A DNA stretch of 64,000 bases, from positions 48,925 through 112,924 of the forward strand of contig CAYWJA010000001.1 in the NCBI GenBank assembly GCA_964458485.1, given 5' to 3'. How positions within the stretch are numbered: position 1 is the first letter of the stretch; each line of letters starts with the position of its first letter. This DNA comes from CAYWJA01 sp964458485 (GTDB lineage Bacteria; Patescibacteriota; Gracilibacteria; UM-FILTER-43-11). This document shows positions 42,378 through 51,648 of this stretch, piece after piece. A program made the translations under genes and the position numbers. Under the pieces are notes generated by a model. The model saw only the letters and a program-made list of their open reading frames with translations. It searched no databases and had not been told where the DNA came from.

Positions 42378-42824
42378 CTATTTCAACAACTTCGTCAACT
42401 CCTCCTTAAATTCATCCACATCCTTAAAGCTACGATACACGCTCGCAAAACGAATGTAAGCAATATGATCGAGCTTTTTAAGTGCATCGATTAAGTCATT
42501 ACCAATAGTAACACTAGATACTTCTTTTTTATTCGCACTCCATTTACTTTCCAGTTTATTCACCATTTTATCGATCTGCTCTTTTGTAACAGGCCTTTTG
42601 CCACAAGCAATCCAAATACCATTTTCGAGTTTTGTACGGCTGTAAGGCTCAAAGGTTCCATCTTTCTTTTTCACCATTAAGTTGCTCATCTCGAGCCTTT
42701 CGAAAGTTGTAAATCTTCTACTGCACTTTTCGCATTCACGGCGCCGGCGTATAGCCTTGCCATTATCTGCCAAGCGCGAATCTACAACTTTTGTTTCTAA
42801 GTTTTTACACTTTGGGCATTTCAT
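42378..42824 (-). CDS. nrdR: Ribonucleotide reductase regulator NrdR
   Basis: 148 aa. Zinc ribbon CPKCKNLETKVVDSRLA with CxxC at 3-6 and a second pair in CEKCSRRF near 31-34, then an ATP-cone domain (about 46-136): LMVKKKDGTFEPYSRTKLE. Senses ATP/dATP and represses nrd genes. The nrd genes are not in this window. The upstream spacer is an iterated hairpin, the downstream one MITE D. Confidence 0.96.
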   Translation of the reverse strand: MKCPKCKNLETKVVDSRLADNGKAIRRRRECEKCSRRFTTFERLEMSNLMVKKKDGTFEPYSRTKLENGIWIACGKRPVTKEQIDKMVNKLESKWSANKKEVSSVTIGNDLIDALKKLDHIAYIRFASVYRSFKDVDEFKEELTKLLK

Positions 42825-42828
42825 TTCT

Positions 42829-42970
42829 AATTGTGACCTAATTGTGACCTGCTTCGCGTGACCAGCTCGCTACGCTCGCGTGACCTATTGTGATTTAATT
42901 ATCAGATAATTAATTAGACACTATTAGGTAACGCGAATGAAATGAGCAGGTCACAATTAGGTCACAATAG
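42829..42970. repeat. Iterated hairpin (AATTGTGACCT type)
   Basis: Left arm attgtgacctaattgtgacc and right arm 42944-42968 match at 24 of 25 positions; a GC-rich insert (cgctacgctcgcgtgacc) lies in the left arm; the centre is attatcagataattaattag. Confidence 0.9.
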
Positions 42971-42973
42971 GAA

Positions 42974-44626
42974 TTAATAAACCTCATTCAGATAGCACTT
43001 CTCACAGTATACAACCTCCGGCCTATCTGGTGCAAATGAGGTTTTTATGGCAGAGGAGCATTTATCACATTTGCGATTAAAAAGTTTATGGGGATTGCAA
43101 AATTTGACCCGTTCTTGATAACGCTCTTCTGGATGTTTACGCGGAATTGGTAAGCCAAACTTACGATATAGTTTTAATTCCAAATCCGTAACTTTAAAAG
43201 GTCTTTTTGTTATTTTGCATTCAATTGCCCAATTCAGAATATCATCTGGGATATCTAAAATATTATCTGGCAATTGTTTGGCTGGTATTATTTTTTTTAC
43301 ATCAGGAATAGAATCTTCCCCCTCTTTCCATTTCCATCCTTTTGATAAAACCTCTTTTTTGGATAAAAAATAATAATCCTGTGCTCTTGTTTCATTGTAG
43401 GCGAATGGTGACATTGCAGCTGGAAAAAATTCACCCCACTCACCACTTAACTTCATATGCTCTACAATTTTTGACATAAGCTCTTCGTACTCTTCTTTTA
43501 TATACTGTTTGTTAAAAATACAATATTTTTTATTCTTCAGGCTAATACACCCAAAACAATTATCGCAATTAAAGCAAGACTGACAATAATAAATATCACT
43601 ACATCCTGCACATTGATCACATGAAATTGCATGGATTGTATCCCCTGTTGTCACAGTTTCATATAACAAATCTGCACGATATCCATAACCAAAAACATCA
43701 TAGCTGCTTTTACAATATTTAATTGAATCACAATATTTACAGTCTTCACTATCATTTACTTCAAAACAATTATTGCAATTTTTTGAATTACGAACAAGGT
43801 CGCCCGAGCAGTTTTCTGTAAGTAAATTTTGATTTTCGCGGTGAATTGCTTTTAGTACAAAATTATTAAATTCTTTTTTGTATTTTAATAATGTTTTATA
43901 GCTTTGTAATGAATAATTTTTCATCCGTTTTAAATACTCATCCTTTGTATAAGGCTTATTACAAATATAATACTGCTTATGGTTTAAATTCGTACACATA
44001 AAACAATCCGTACAGCCGATACAATTAAATAAAAAGGTTGAATCTGCACACTGATCTACATTTTGAGAAAATTTTACATTAAAACAATTATTAAAATTAA
44101 TACACTCGTAACATAATTCACTTTTTGTACCAAAATAGACATCAATACAATCTTTGGAATAAGCCAGTCCCCTTGCATAAAGGCAATTTTCATCGTGAGC
44201 ACTGTTAAAAATTAAATAACAATTTTTACTATATCCTGCACAGTTAATATAATCGCAATTAATACTTTCACCAGCTCTATCTACTGCACGACGAGGTACC
44301 TTATGAGACAACTCTCTAATTTGATCAAGCGCTAAATGATTAAAATCAAAATCTTGTCCATAATCCATTGGATTCCATTTATCACTCCACCAAATATCAT
44401 TATCGTATACCGGAAAAATAGTGCCTTCATCGTACATAGATATTACATATTTCTTTGAATAATCACATTTACGACGATAAAGATTTCTTTCATTGCGCCA
44501 AATCATACGCCTTTGCTCTCTGCATTTAGGGCAAAGTGTAGGGCTTGGGACATCTATTTTTTTGTAAAAACTTAGATCTTTTTGGGCAACTTTAAACGAT
44601 GAGCTACATTGCTTACAAGTTTTCAT
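42974..44626 (-). CDS. Cys-rich repeat protein of the CPR type
   Basis: 550 aa with about 60 Cys, spread as repeated units such as NCDYINCAGYSKNCYLIFN and CADSTFLFNCIGCTDCFMC and as zinc-knuckle pairs at the ends (CKQCSSSF at 4-11; CDKCSSAIKTSF near the C-terminus). No signal peptide. Such proteins are often seen in CPR genomes as zinc-binding hypothetical proteins with the YSKNCYL.F pattern, and their function is unknown to me. The start overlaps the dgt stop by ATGA, so the two genes are translationally coupled. Confidence 0.85.
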   Translation of the reverse strand: MKTCKQCSSSFKVAQKDLSFYKKIDVPSPTLCPKCREQRRMIWRNERNLYRRKCDYSKKYVISMYDEGTIFPVYDNDIWWSDKWNPMDYGQDFDFNHLALDQIRELSHKVPRRAVDRAGESINCDYINCAGYSKNCYLIFNSAHDENCLYARGLAYSKDCIDVYFGTKSELCYECINFNNCFNVKFSQNVDQCADSTFLFNCIGCTDCFMCTNLNHKQYYICNKPYTKDEYLKRMKNYSLQSYKTLLKYKKEFNNFVLKAIHRENQNLLTENCSGDLVRNSKNCNNCFEVNDSEDCKYCDSIKYCKSSYDVFGYGYRADLLYETVTTGDTIHAISCDQCAGCSDIYYCQSCFNCDNCFGCISLKNKKYCIFNKQYIKEEYEELMSKIVEHMKLSGEWGEFFPAAMSPFAYNETRAQDYYFLSKKEVLSKGWKWKEGEDSIPDVKKIIPAKQLPDNILDIPDDILNWAIECKITKRPFKVTDLELKLYRKFGLPIPRKHPEERYQERVKFCNPHKLFNRKCDKCSSAIKTSFAPDRPEVVYCEKCYLNEVY

Positions 44627-45747
44627 GATTTATTTAGTTTCTCATACAAATCCAAAGCAAACTGATCTGTCATTCCTGCAATATAATCTTTTACAAGAAT
44701 ATGAGGCTCTTCGTTATCCAGCTTGGATTTAAAATCGTCGGGCAACAGTTTAGGATCATCCATGTACTTATCAAACAAAAAACTAATTACACCCTGACCT
44801 TTTTTGTTATAATCCATAACTCCGGGTGAATGGTAAAAATTTTTATAAAGAAATTCTTTTAACTCCATGCATTCATCATAAAAAGAAGGTGAGAATGCAG
44901 CTAATTGTTTGTCTGATTTATAAACCTGATCGACATTTTGAATATTATTTTCTTTAATAAGGCGATTAGTATTTTCAGCCAAATCCCCTATCATCAATCC
45001 CATCAATTCAGAAATCATAGCGGTGATAAAAAAGTGTTTAGATAAATTATTATCTATATTTGCCTTTGCCCTTTTCCATAACTTTAAATGTTCTAGACTA
45101 TCGACAGTTAAAATATCTGCCCGCAAACCATCATCTGTGTCATGGCAAAGATAAGCAATTTCATCTGCAATATTAACTATTTGCGCCTCCAGAGATGGCA
45201 TTAAGGTATCGTCGGAATTTGGATTATCAAAGGAAGTTCTATGTTTAATAAGACCATCCCGTACTTCAAAAGTAAGATTAAGACCAGGAAAATCCGGCTT
45301 CTTTTCCTCCAGAAGTTCGACAGCTCGACGACTTTGCTCATTGTGTTCAAAACCACCATAATCTTTCATTAATTCATTCATTGTATCTTGCCCGGCATGA
45401 CCAAATGGCGTGTGGCCAAGATCATGAGCAAGTGCAATAGTTTCTGCTAAATCTTCATTCAAACCCAACATACGTGCAAGATCGCGACTGATTTGCGCAA
45501 CCTCCATTGTATGGGCAAGTCGAGAGCGGTAATGATCGCCATAATGAGCTACAAAAACCTGTGTTTTACCTTTTAAGCGCCGAAATGCCTTGGAATGAAT
45601 AATACGATCCCGATCTTTTTGGAAGCATGTTCTATAATCACCCTCATGTTCATTGTACTCACGGCCTTTGCTATTTTTAGCGAATAAAGCATATGATGCT
45701 AAAAATTTTATTTCCCGATCTTCAGATTGTACGCGAGTTAATAGCAT
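44623..45747 (-). CDS. dgt: Deoxyguanosinetriphosphate triphosphohydrolase-like protein
   Basis: 374 aa HD-domain dNTPase, which releases tripolyphosphate from dGTP and related dNTPs. RLAHTMEVAQ near 83 (first His), LAHDLGHTPFGHAG near 105-118 (HD pair and following His), and KAFRRLKGKTQVF near 52 are the characteristic blocks; the C-terminal part contains the DEIAYLCHDTDDGLRA segment. It limits dNTP pools and may complement NrdR. Promoter not clear; the upstream DNA is an iterated hairpin. Confidence 0.93.
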   Translation of the reverse strand: MLLTRVQSEDREIKFLASYALFAKNSKGREYNEHEGDYRTCFQKDRDRIIHSKAFRRLKGKTQVFVAHYGDHYRSRLAHTMEVAQISRDLARMLGLNEDLAETIALAHDLGHTPFGHAGQDTMNELMKDYGGFEHNEQSRRAVELLEEKKPDFPGLNLTFEVRDGLIKHRTSFDNPNSDDTLMPSLEAQIVNIADEIAYLCHDTDDGLRADILTVDSLEHLKLWKRAKANIDNNLSKHFFITAMISELMGLMIGDLAENTNRLIKENNIQNVDQVYKSDKQLAAFSPSFYDECMELKEFLYKNFYHSPGVMDYNKKGQGVISFLFDKYMDDPKLLPDDFKSKLDNEEPHILVKDYIAGMTDQFALDLYEKLNKS

Positions 45748-45802
45748 GGATTAAATTGGTAAAATAGACGTAAATACGGTAACATATGCTCGATAACTAA
45801 AC

Positions 45803-45894
45803 AATTTTTAGTTTTTAGTTTATAGTTTTTATTTGCTGATTTAATTAATTAGCTAGATTAAATAAAAATTAAAAAATAAAAATTAAAAACTAGT
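45803..45894. repeat. Iterated hairpin (TTTTTAGTTTTTA type)
   Basis: Left arm tttttagtttttagtttata, right arm aaattaaaaaataaaaatt; the centre tttaattaattagctag. Related to 21406-21496 and 51557-51648. Confidence 0.85.
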
Positions 45895-45896
45895 TA

Positions 45897-46478
45897 ATGG
45901 ATAAACTCGAAATCCGTCGGCAATTAGCCCATCTGCTTTACGGTCCAATACTTATTGCACTATATCATTACAACTTATTAACCCTTGAAATTTTACTAGG
46001 CATAATTATTGGAGGAGCTATAACATCCGCAGTTATGAAAAGGCGACACATGGGGCCTATTCGATGGGTACTTAGTCATTTTGAACGTGATCATCATATG
46101 GAAAATTTCCCAGGACGTGGAATATTATTTTTCACCGTTGGGGCATTCTTGGTTCTGGCACTTTTTCCACAAGAAATTGCATATGCTGGTATTTTGATAT
46201 TGAGCTTTGGAGATGCAACATCTAATTTAATAGGTAAACACTATGGCACAGTCAAAACAAGACTAAATCCTAATAAATATATTGAGGGGACTTTATTTGG
46301 TATAGTTATATCCTTTCCATTTGCATATTATTTCTTCCCAAATGTTTTAGCTGCTATATCTGCAGCCTGCGTTGCAATGTTTTTAGAAATGCCTCGTATA
46401 AAAATTTTTGGATTTGAAATTGACGATAATTTAATCGTGCCATTAGCTGCCAGTTTTACGTTGAATTTGTTTTGGTAA
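45897..46478 (+). CDS. Polyprenol/diacylglycerol kinase-like membrane protein
   Basis: 193 aa with about six membrane segments. The family pattern of CTP-dependent dolichol/phytol/DAG kinases is visible: NFPGRGILFFTVGAFLV near 70-86, LSFGDATSNLIGKHYG near 103-118 and YIEGTLFGIVISFP near 131-144, carrying the GDA and K/R-x-x-EG residues. It may phosphorylate polyprenol as a carrier for cell-wall or glycan synthesis. It begins two nt after the hairpin, with no other leader. Confidence 0.82.
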   Translation: MDKLEIRRQLAHLLYGPILIALYHYNLLTLEILLGIIIGGAITSAVMKRRHMGPIRWVLSHFERDHHMENFPGRGILFFTVGAFLVLALFPQEIAYAGILILSFGDATSNLIGKHYGTVKTRLNPNKYIEGTLFGIVISFPFAYYFFPNVLAAISAACVAMFLEMPRIKIFGFEIDDNLIVPLAASFTLNLFW

Positions 46479-46483
46479 TTCAT

Positions 46484-46518
46484 TAAAGTGCTTAGGTACT
46501 TAAGCACATGAGCACTAT
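46484..46518. repeat. Short iterated hairpin (GTGCTTAGGTACTTAAGCAC type)
   Basis: Nearly perfect palindrome gtgcttaggtacttaagcac with a further gagcac; ends just before the YraN ATG. Same motif as 55600-55716 and 59751-59836. Confidence 0.8.
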
Positions 46519-46526
46519 TTAAAATA

Positions 46527-46880
46527 ATGGACAATAAACTCCTTGGAAAAAAGGGTGAACAAAAAGCAGTGGAATTCTTAAAAGAAAAAGGCTATCAGAT
46601 TATCGAACAAAACTTCCTTAAAAGAATGGGGGAAATAGACATAATTGCATTTGATCCAAAATATAAGGAATATGTTTTTATTGAAGTAAAAACGCGCAGT
46701 AATTTAAGCTTTGGTCACCCGGAAGAATCTGTAACACAGCAAAAAATTAATAAAATAGTAAGGACTGCTGAAATTTGGATAAATAATCAAAAGCTTGACG
46801 ACCCTGAATGGAGAATTGATATAATAGGTATATATTGGGGTAAACGAGGGCCAGAAATTGAGCATATAGAGAATATTTAA
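46527..46880 (+). CDS. YraN family (UPF0102) predicted endonuclease
   Basis: 117 aa. KKGEQKAVEFLKEKGYQIIEQNF near 8-30, then the restriction-endonuclease-like core MGEIDIIAFD near 34-43 and VFIEVKTRS near 51-59, with E, D and ExK catalytic residues kept. Proposed Holliday-junction-resolvase-like fold; the cellular role is not established. Between the polyprenol-kinase-like gene and the PEGA protein, all on the plus strand. Confidence 0.92.
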   Translation: MDNKLLGKKGEQKAVEFLKEKGYQIIEQNFLKRMGEIDIIAFDPKYKEYVFIEVKTRSNLSFGHPEESVTQQKINKIVRTAEIWINNQKLDDPEWRIDIIGIYWGKRGPEIEHIENI

Positions 46881-46883
46881 GGA

Positions 46884-46957
46884 ATGTAGGCTTGTAGGAT
46901 CGTAGGGCTGTAGGCAATATAGTTCCTACATCCTACAAGCCTACATCCTACAAGCCC
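46884..46957. repeat. Iterated hairpin (TGTAGG type), copy 2
   Basis: Left arm atgtaggcttgtagga / cgtagggctgtagg, right arm cctacatcctacaagcctac. The same motif as 33800-33870 at an unrelated locus 13 kb away. Confidence 0.9.
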
Positions 46958-46963
46958 AATAAA

Positions 46964-47932
46964 ATGAATAAGCAAAAAAAAATCATAAGCCTTGCAGTTA
47001 TTATTCTGTTCATAATTGGTATGTACGCTTGGTATTACCCTTTAAATAAAGGAACTTTAAATATTATTGCCAATTTGGATGCATATTCGATATCGGTTAA
47101 TAACAAAGAAGTAAAATGTCCAAAAAAAACATGCTCGATAAAATTAAAATCAAGTTATTATAATGTTAGTATTTCAAGGAAAGGTTATTACAAAGAAGAA
47201 TTAGGAGCTGTTATTAAAAGAGGAAAAACAAATCAAAAAACAATCAAATTTAAAAAAATATCAAGCCTGATAGTCAGTGAAACAGGGCCAGATATTGCAG
47301 CAAAAAAACCAAAAACATTACCCATAGTGCTTGCAAATACTGAACTGCTGGCTTCTACATGGAGTGCTGCTGGTGATAAATTTGTGTATTTGGATAAAGG
47401 TGATGATAGATTAAAAATTTGGGATGCTATAAATGGACCTCAGATAATTACAACATTAAAAGGAATTACAGGTAATTTAAATATGTACTGGTCTCCTGAT
47501 AATAAATATTTAATAGGAATTAATAATAAGGATATTTATTATATAGATGTAAAAAATGCTTCACGACATAAAGATATTTTAAATTTCAAACCATTAAATA
47601 TTACATGGTCATTAAAAAGTGATTATTTAGTATTAAATGATGAAAAAAATAATTTATATAAAACCGATTTTTCCTCAAAAAAGATAGAACAGTTAAGTAG
47701 TGTAATAAATTTACAAAACTCGATATGGACGAAGGGCGGAGAACTTGTATTTTTTACATACGACAGCAAAACAACAGTAGCTACAATTAATAGTTTTGAC
47801 CCTATTGCGAAAAAAAGTAGGGTAATTATAACAGAATATGGATTCCCCATTGCACAAATTATATTAGATAATAAAAAGGAAATATATCTTTATAATTCGG
47901 ATAAAAAGGGTTGGTATAGGCTGGATTATTAA
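46964..47932 (+). CDS. Membrane-anchored PEGA / beta-propeller-like protein
   Basis: 322 aa. Signal anchor at 6-24 (IISLAVIILFIIGMYAWYY), PEGA-like domain at about 30-90 (GTLNIIANLDAYSISVNNKE, VSISRKGYYKEE), then residues 115-322 with repeated blades of the TolB/WD-like type (WSAAGDKFVYLDKG, WSPDNKYLIGINNK, WSLKSDYLVLNDEK, WTKGGELVFFTYDS). The four W-S/T-x-x blade starts are regularly spaced by about 40-45 residues. Extracellular protein with ligand-binding or adhesive role by inference. Confidence 0.82.
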   Translation: MNKQKKIISLAVIILFIIGMYAWYYPLNKGTLNIIANLDAYSISVNNKEVKCPKKTCSIKLKSSYYNVSISRKGYYKEELGAVIKRGKTNQKTIKFKKISSLIVSETGPDIAAKKPKTLPIVLANTELLASTWSAAGDKFVYLDKGDDRLKIWDAINGPQIITTLKGITGNLNMYWSPDNKYLIGINNKDIYYIDVKNASRHKDILNFKPLNITWSLKSDYLVLNDEKNNLYKTDFSSKKIEQLSSVINLQNSIWTKGGELVFFTYDSKTTVATINSFDPIAKKSRVIITEYGFPIAQIILDNKKEIYLYNSDKKGWYRLDY

Positions 47933-47965
47933 TTGACGTTACGGGAACATTGTTGCTACCACTAC

Positions 47966-48099
47966 CCCTTTGTCATTTCGAGCCTGTCGAGAAATCCCTT
48001 CATTTTACTTATATGCTGAAGCTCATTATTAACAATGAGCATATGGATAATTCAGGTTATACTAAGGGATCTCTCCATAAGGTCGAGATGACAAAAGGG
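47966..48099. repeat. TTTGTCAT-type palindromic element
   Basis: Ends ccctttgtcatttcgag and gtcgagatgacaaaaggg; inner arms aaatccctt / aagggatct; the middle has gctcattattaacaatgagc. Same plan as 10441-10540. Confidence 0.75.
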
Positions 48100-48156
48100 A
48101 ATAAAATACTAAAAAAAATATTAATAATATCGGGAGTACAAAAAAATAAATCTCAC

Positions 48157-50467
48157 CTAATCAGCATAAGTAGCATAAAACACCTTAAAGGCATCTACTG
48201 CTGTGATAAATTCACTGTAACTTGTAGATTTATCAACCTGGCTCCCGTGATCTAACCACGCCTGGCAAGATAGTTCGCAATGCTTATCTTTTAATGCCAT
48301 TATTTCTTCATAATAATCATCTTTACCTTTTTCTAGATCAAAAATCTTCTTAGCTGAAGTAGCTGAAGGATCTGAGCTACTTTTAAAGAAAAAATTAATT
48401 GGTAATTTTATTGGGCTATAACCGTTAGATATTTGAATAGTAGAAGTACATACTCTGGAATTTATTGGGGCCTTATATACCTCAAGTGGAAAAACATAAG
48501 CAACTGTGGATTCATACAATTTAACACTTGAATAGGTTTGATCAGAAGCCATTGCAATGACATAGTCCTGTATTATTATATCAGATGGAGAAATTGGCTT
48601 AAAGCATGATGAATAGTCAAAGTTTAATGTTATGGCATTTGCTAAATCTGCCTTATTAGGTGAACCAATCATTCTAAAATATATCTTCGTTCCTATATCA
48701 ACGGGCTTATGCGGTTCTACTTTACTGATTGGATTATATTGTATGTCTACAATAACTTTCCTGTCGTCATAATCTCGCGTGTGGATATTTGTCCAGCTTG
48801 TATCTTCCTGAAGTTTTTTAAGAAGTTGCTGGTCTGCAGTAAGTTCTGTAGTAGTTGTATCATCGGTTGTGCCATCAGTTGTGCCATCATCTGTTTCATC
48901 AGTTGTATCATTATTTTTATTGGCTTCTTTTTTCTTTGCATCTTTAACTGCCTTGTCATTTGCCTTTACAATCTTCTGACACACACTATCTAAAAATTTA
49001 ACTGATATTTTCTTTTTCCCGCTTGGTATTGTATATGCTATGGTATTTTTTTTATTACTTACGGTATTGACCTTTTTATCTTTTAGATTTAAATCTGCTA
49101 AATTTGACAAGGTTGATTTTTTTGTATCCAAAGTACTTTGAAGAGGCTTGGTTATTACACTCATCTTATTTGAGTATTTTTTTAATATCTTTTTATCAGA
49201 CCCTTTGCTCTTTTTACCCTTTGTAGCCTCTGCAGTATCACTTGTAGTTTTTGCAGTAGTGGATTTAGATGAATCCTTTGTAGCTTTTTCTGTAGCTTCC
49301 CCTATTACATTAGACTTAGTTGCTGCATTATCAGATTTTACATCTGGAGTAACAACAGACTGCTTAACAGATTCACCTGCACCCGCAGGAGATGCAATCT
49401 CTTTTTTAGAATCATTTGTGGTTTCTTCAGATTCATTCGCGGTTTTTGCAGTAGTGGATTTAGATGAATCCTTTGTGGCTTTCTTTGTAACTTCTTCTGT
49501 TGTATTGAGCTCGGTTGCTACATTTTTACCAGATGAAGCAGCGTCAAGTTTTGACTTTGCACTAATAGCAGACTTTGATCCTTTTATAATATCTGCCACA
49601 GGTCTTAGATTGTGACTTACATTATTATATACCAATGTATTGTTGAATCTATCAAATAATTTCATACTAGTACTTTTGGTATCTGTGGCTGCATCCTTTG
49701 TTTCATTTGTAGTACTTGTTGTATCTGTGACTGTACCCTNNNNNNNNNNNNNNNNNNNNNNNNNNNNNNNNNNNNNNNNNNNNNNNNNNNNNNNNNNNNN
49801 NNNNNNNNNNNNNNNNNNNNNNNNNNNNNNNNNNNNNNNTGGTATCAGTTGTAGTACTTTTGGTATCTGTGGCTGTACCCTTGGTATCAGTTGTAGTACT
49901 TTTGGTATCTGTGGCTGTACCCTTGGTATCAGTTGTGGTAGTACTAGAGTTTGCCTTTTTATCTTTAATTATTTGCCTGACATCTTTAATTTCTTCTTTT
50001 GCTTCTTTTTTGATACTTTTAATGTCTTTCTTGGTCTCCTTATTAATATCTTTTATATCTTTTTTGACATCTTTCTTAACACCTTTAATCTCTTTTTTTA
50101 TAGATTTTTTATCATCCTTCTTTGCTTCTTTTTTGACACTTTTAATGTCTTTCTTGGCCTCCTTATTAATATCTTTTATATCTTTCTTAGCATCCTTCTT
50201 GATGTCTTTAATAATTTTTTTAGCCCCTTTCTTGTTGATGGGTATGGTATGATCTTTTAGATATGTTTTACAAAAATCATAGTCTATTTTTGAAGGCAAT
50301 ACATCTGTAGATATTAATCCATTTGATGCTAAGTGAGAAACTTTAATAACTGAAGTGCTCAAAAAATCATCATCCAAATTATAAAAATTAATATACGAGA
50401 AATAAGTTGTAAATATTAGAGCAATACTAACCGCCACAGATGTTATAAAAGTAATTTTTCTTTTCAT
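48157..50467 (-). CDS. Low-complexity surface protein, split by a 100-N gap
   Basis: Read as one gene: in the proper frame the TDT(K/T)STTTDT repeat upstream of the gap continues downstream as GTVTDTTSTTNETKD and then into MKLFDRFNN. At least 736 aa. Signal anchor 1-24 (ITFITSVAVSIALIFTTYF); residues 75-190 a charged coiled-coil repeat (KKDIKDINKEAKKDIKSVKK); Thr-rich repeat around the gap; Ser/Thr/Ala/Lys linker; C-terminal beta-rich domain (about 330 aa) with Cys in CQKIV, CFKP, CTST and CELSC. Probably a stalk-like cell-surface protein. The number of repeats is unknown because the assembly collapsed there. Confidence 0.8.
49740..49839. other. Assembly gap (100 N) in tandem repeat
   Basis: Flanked on both sides by 24-48 bp repeats (ttggtatcagttgtagtact, tttggtatctgtggctgtac), the cause of the break. 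True size unknown. Confidence 0.95.
49840..49935 (-). repeat. 48-bp tandem repeat coding TDTKSTTTDTKGTA
   Basis: Two and a half copies of a 48-nt unit made of two similar 24-nt halves are visible right of the gap; degenerate copies continue at 49672-49739. It encodes a Thr/Asp-rich linker. Confidence 0.85.
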
Positions 50468-50485
50468 AGTTCAATTATTCATTAT

Positions 50486-50514
50486 ATTATACAGTATCAG
50501 GGGGGAAAAAGCAA
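50486..50514 (-). promoter_or_regulatory. Proximal promoter of the surface protein
   Basis: Minus strand TTGCTT (50509-50514), 17 nt, TATAAT (50486-50491), about 19 nt before the ATG at 50467. Confidence 0.6.
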
Positions 50515-50519
50515 ACATA

Positions 50520-50736
50520 TACGCCCTTTGGTGGTGTTGTTATATTGATGCTTTTTATAAGTGCTGTAGTGCTTTAGTTTTGTATTCATTTTTATTTTTG
50601 GGTTAAAGAATAAATAAATAAATTTGTGTCATCTTAGTTTTTAGCCAGTAGCGTCTGGCAGTGAACGTTAACCGTCTACCACCAGCTACGAACCAAAATG
50701 ACTATTAATTAAATTGATAACATTTTTTTGCGTTAT
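50520..50736 (-). ncRNA. Possible non-coding RNA or structured leader
   Basis: Region transcribed from the consensus promoter with no reading frame. It starts with a hairpin GATAAC...GTTATC (50714-50735) and then a larger imperfect hairpin around gttaac (50648-50694: gtagctggtggtagacggtt against gtagcgtctggcagtgaacgtt). No known RNA family recognised and no clear terminator; it may simply be an upstream leader of the surface-protein gene. Confidence 0.35.
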
Positions 50737-50742
50737 CACTTC

Positions 50743-50771
50743 ATTATACAGGTGTTTTATCCAAATGTCAA
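50743..50771 (-). promoter_or_regulatory. Perfect-consensus promoter
   Basis: Minus strand TTGACA (50766-50771), exactly 17 nt, TATAAT (50743-50748): every base of the sigma-70 consensus. The next gene on this strand starts 270 nt downstream and has its own promoter. Confidence 0.8.
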
Positions 50772-51078
50772 GAAAAAAGTCTGCTTTTTTTATAATTTCA
50801 GAGTGTATTACCTTATGTAGGCTTAATACTTTTAAAAAACATAATACAAATTACTACATCTATCAAAAAAATGAAATAGAATACTATAAAAATAGGTTTT
50901 TCAATTTGGGTCTTTGGGGGAAAAGCGAGCGTTGCGTTCTGTAACGAAATGAGCGACGAAAGGAGTGAAAGTAGTGCAAGATATTAAAGTTACATTTTGC
51001 GACAGAAAAATTTAACTTTAATAAGCAAAAGCCCTTTTATGGGTCCCGAATTGAAAAACTACTTTATGCGGGAAAGTC

Positions 51079-51100
51079 CATAAAAACCGAAGCGGTTTTC
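51079..51100 (-). terminator. Terminator-like hairpin after rpsI
   Basis: Stem AAAACCG / CGGTTTT with loop CTT on the minus strand, 6 nt beyond the rpsI stop; the T-run is within the stem. The spacer 50468-51105 otherwise holds promoters and the possible RNA; on the plus strand a 231-nt frame there looks spurious. Confidence 0.55.
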
Positions 51101-51105
51101 GTGCA

Positions 51106-51552
51106 TTAGCGCTTCGCCCACTGCGGTGCTCTACGTGCCCCGTGTAAACCAAACTTTTTACGTTCTTTAACACGTGCATCCCGAGTTAGAAGGCCAGCTT
51201 TTTTAAGTGTACCGCGTAAACCCGGATCATATGTAATTAATGCCTTAGCTATACCATGCCTTGCGGCTTCTGATTGAGATGAAACACCTCCTCCTACAAC
51301 TTTAACGGTTATATCAAAAGTTTTTAATGCACCTGCAAGTTTTAAAGGAGCTTTTAATTTTCCTATTAATGTTCCAAAAAAATAATCTTGTACTGGTTTA
51401 TTATTAACAACAATATTACCTTTGCCATTTTCATATAAGCGCACTCGTGCTATGGAAGTTTTACGTTTTCCGTTTGCATAATGATATTTGCCAGTAAACA
51501 TAGATGCCATTGGCTCTTCCTTATTTGTAGTTTTATCTTCAGCTTTTGTCAT
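51106..51552 (-). CDS. rpsI: 30S ribosomal protein S9
   Basis: 148 aa; the usual 130-aa protein preceded by about 20 extra residues (MTKAEDKTTNKEEPMASMFTG). Family blocks YHYANGKRKTSIARVRLYEN, GGGVSSQSEAARHGIAKAL and the C-terminal RAPQWAKR; S9 normally ends SKR, reaching the P-site tRNA with its last Arg, which is kept. The extension may be absent if translation starts at the internal Met (MASMFTG). Last gene of the ribosomal run, paired with rplM as in most bacteria. Confidence 0.97.
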   Translation of the reverse strand: MTKAEDKTTNKEEPMASMFTGKYHYANGKRKTSIARVRLYENGKGNIVVNNKPVQDYFFGTLIGKLKAPLKLAGALKTFDITVKVVGGGVSSQSEAARHGIAKALITYDPGLRGTLKKAGLLTRDARVKERKKFGLHGARRAPQWAKR

Positions 51553-51556
51553 AATA

Positions 51557-51648
51557 TATAAATTTTTAATTTATAGTTTTTAATTTTTATTTAAACTGAC
51601 TGACTATTTTGCTAAATAAAAAATAAAAACTAAAAATTATATTATAAG
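51557..51648. repeat. Iterated hairpin (AATTTTTAATTTATAG type) between rplM and rpsI
   Basis: Left arm tttttaatttatagttttta, right arm aaaaaataaaaactaaaaatt; the centre aactgactgactattttgc. The right arm runs into the last codons of rplM. Confidence 0.8.

Noticed and set aside
48709..49615. Plus-strand reading frames opposite the surface protein
   Set aside because: They mirror the low-complexity Thr/Lys/Asp coding sequence and show hydrophobic, repetitive translations with no start context.
50714..50944. 76-aa plus-strand reading frame in the large spacer before rpsI
   Set aside because: Composition is Phe/Ile/Tyr/Lys-rich without domain features, it runs antisense to the consensus promoter, and no promoter or start context supports it.
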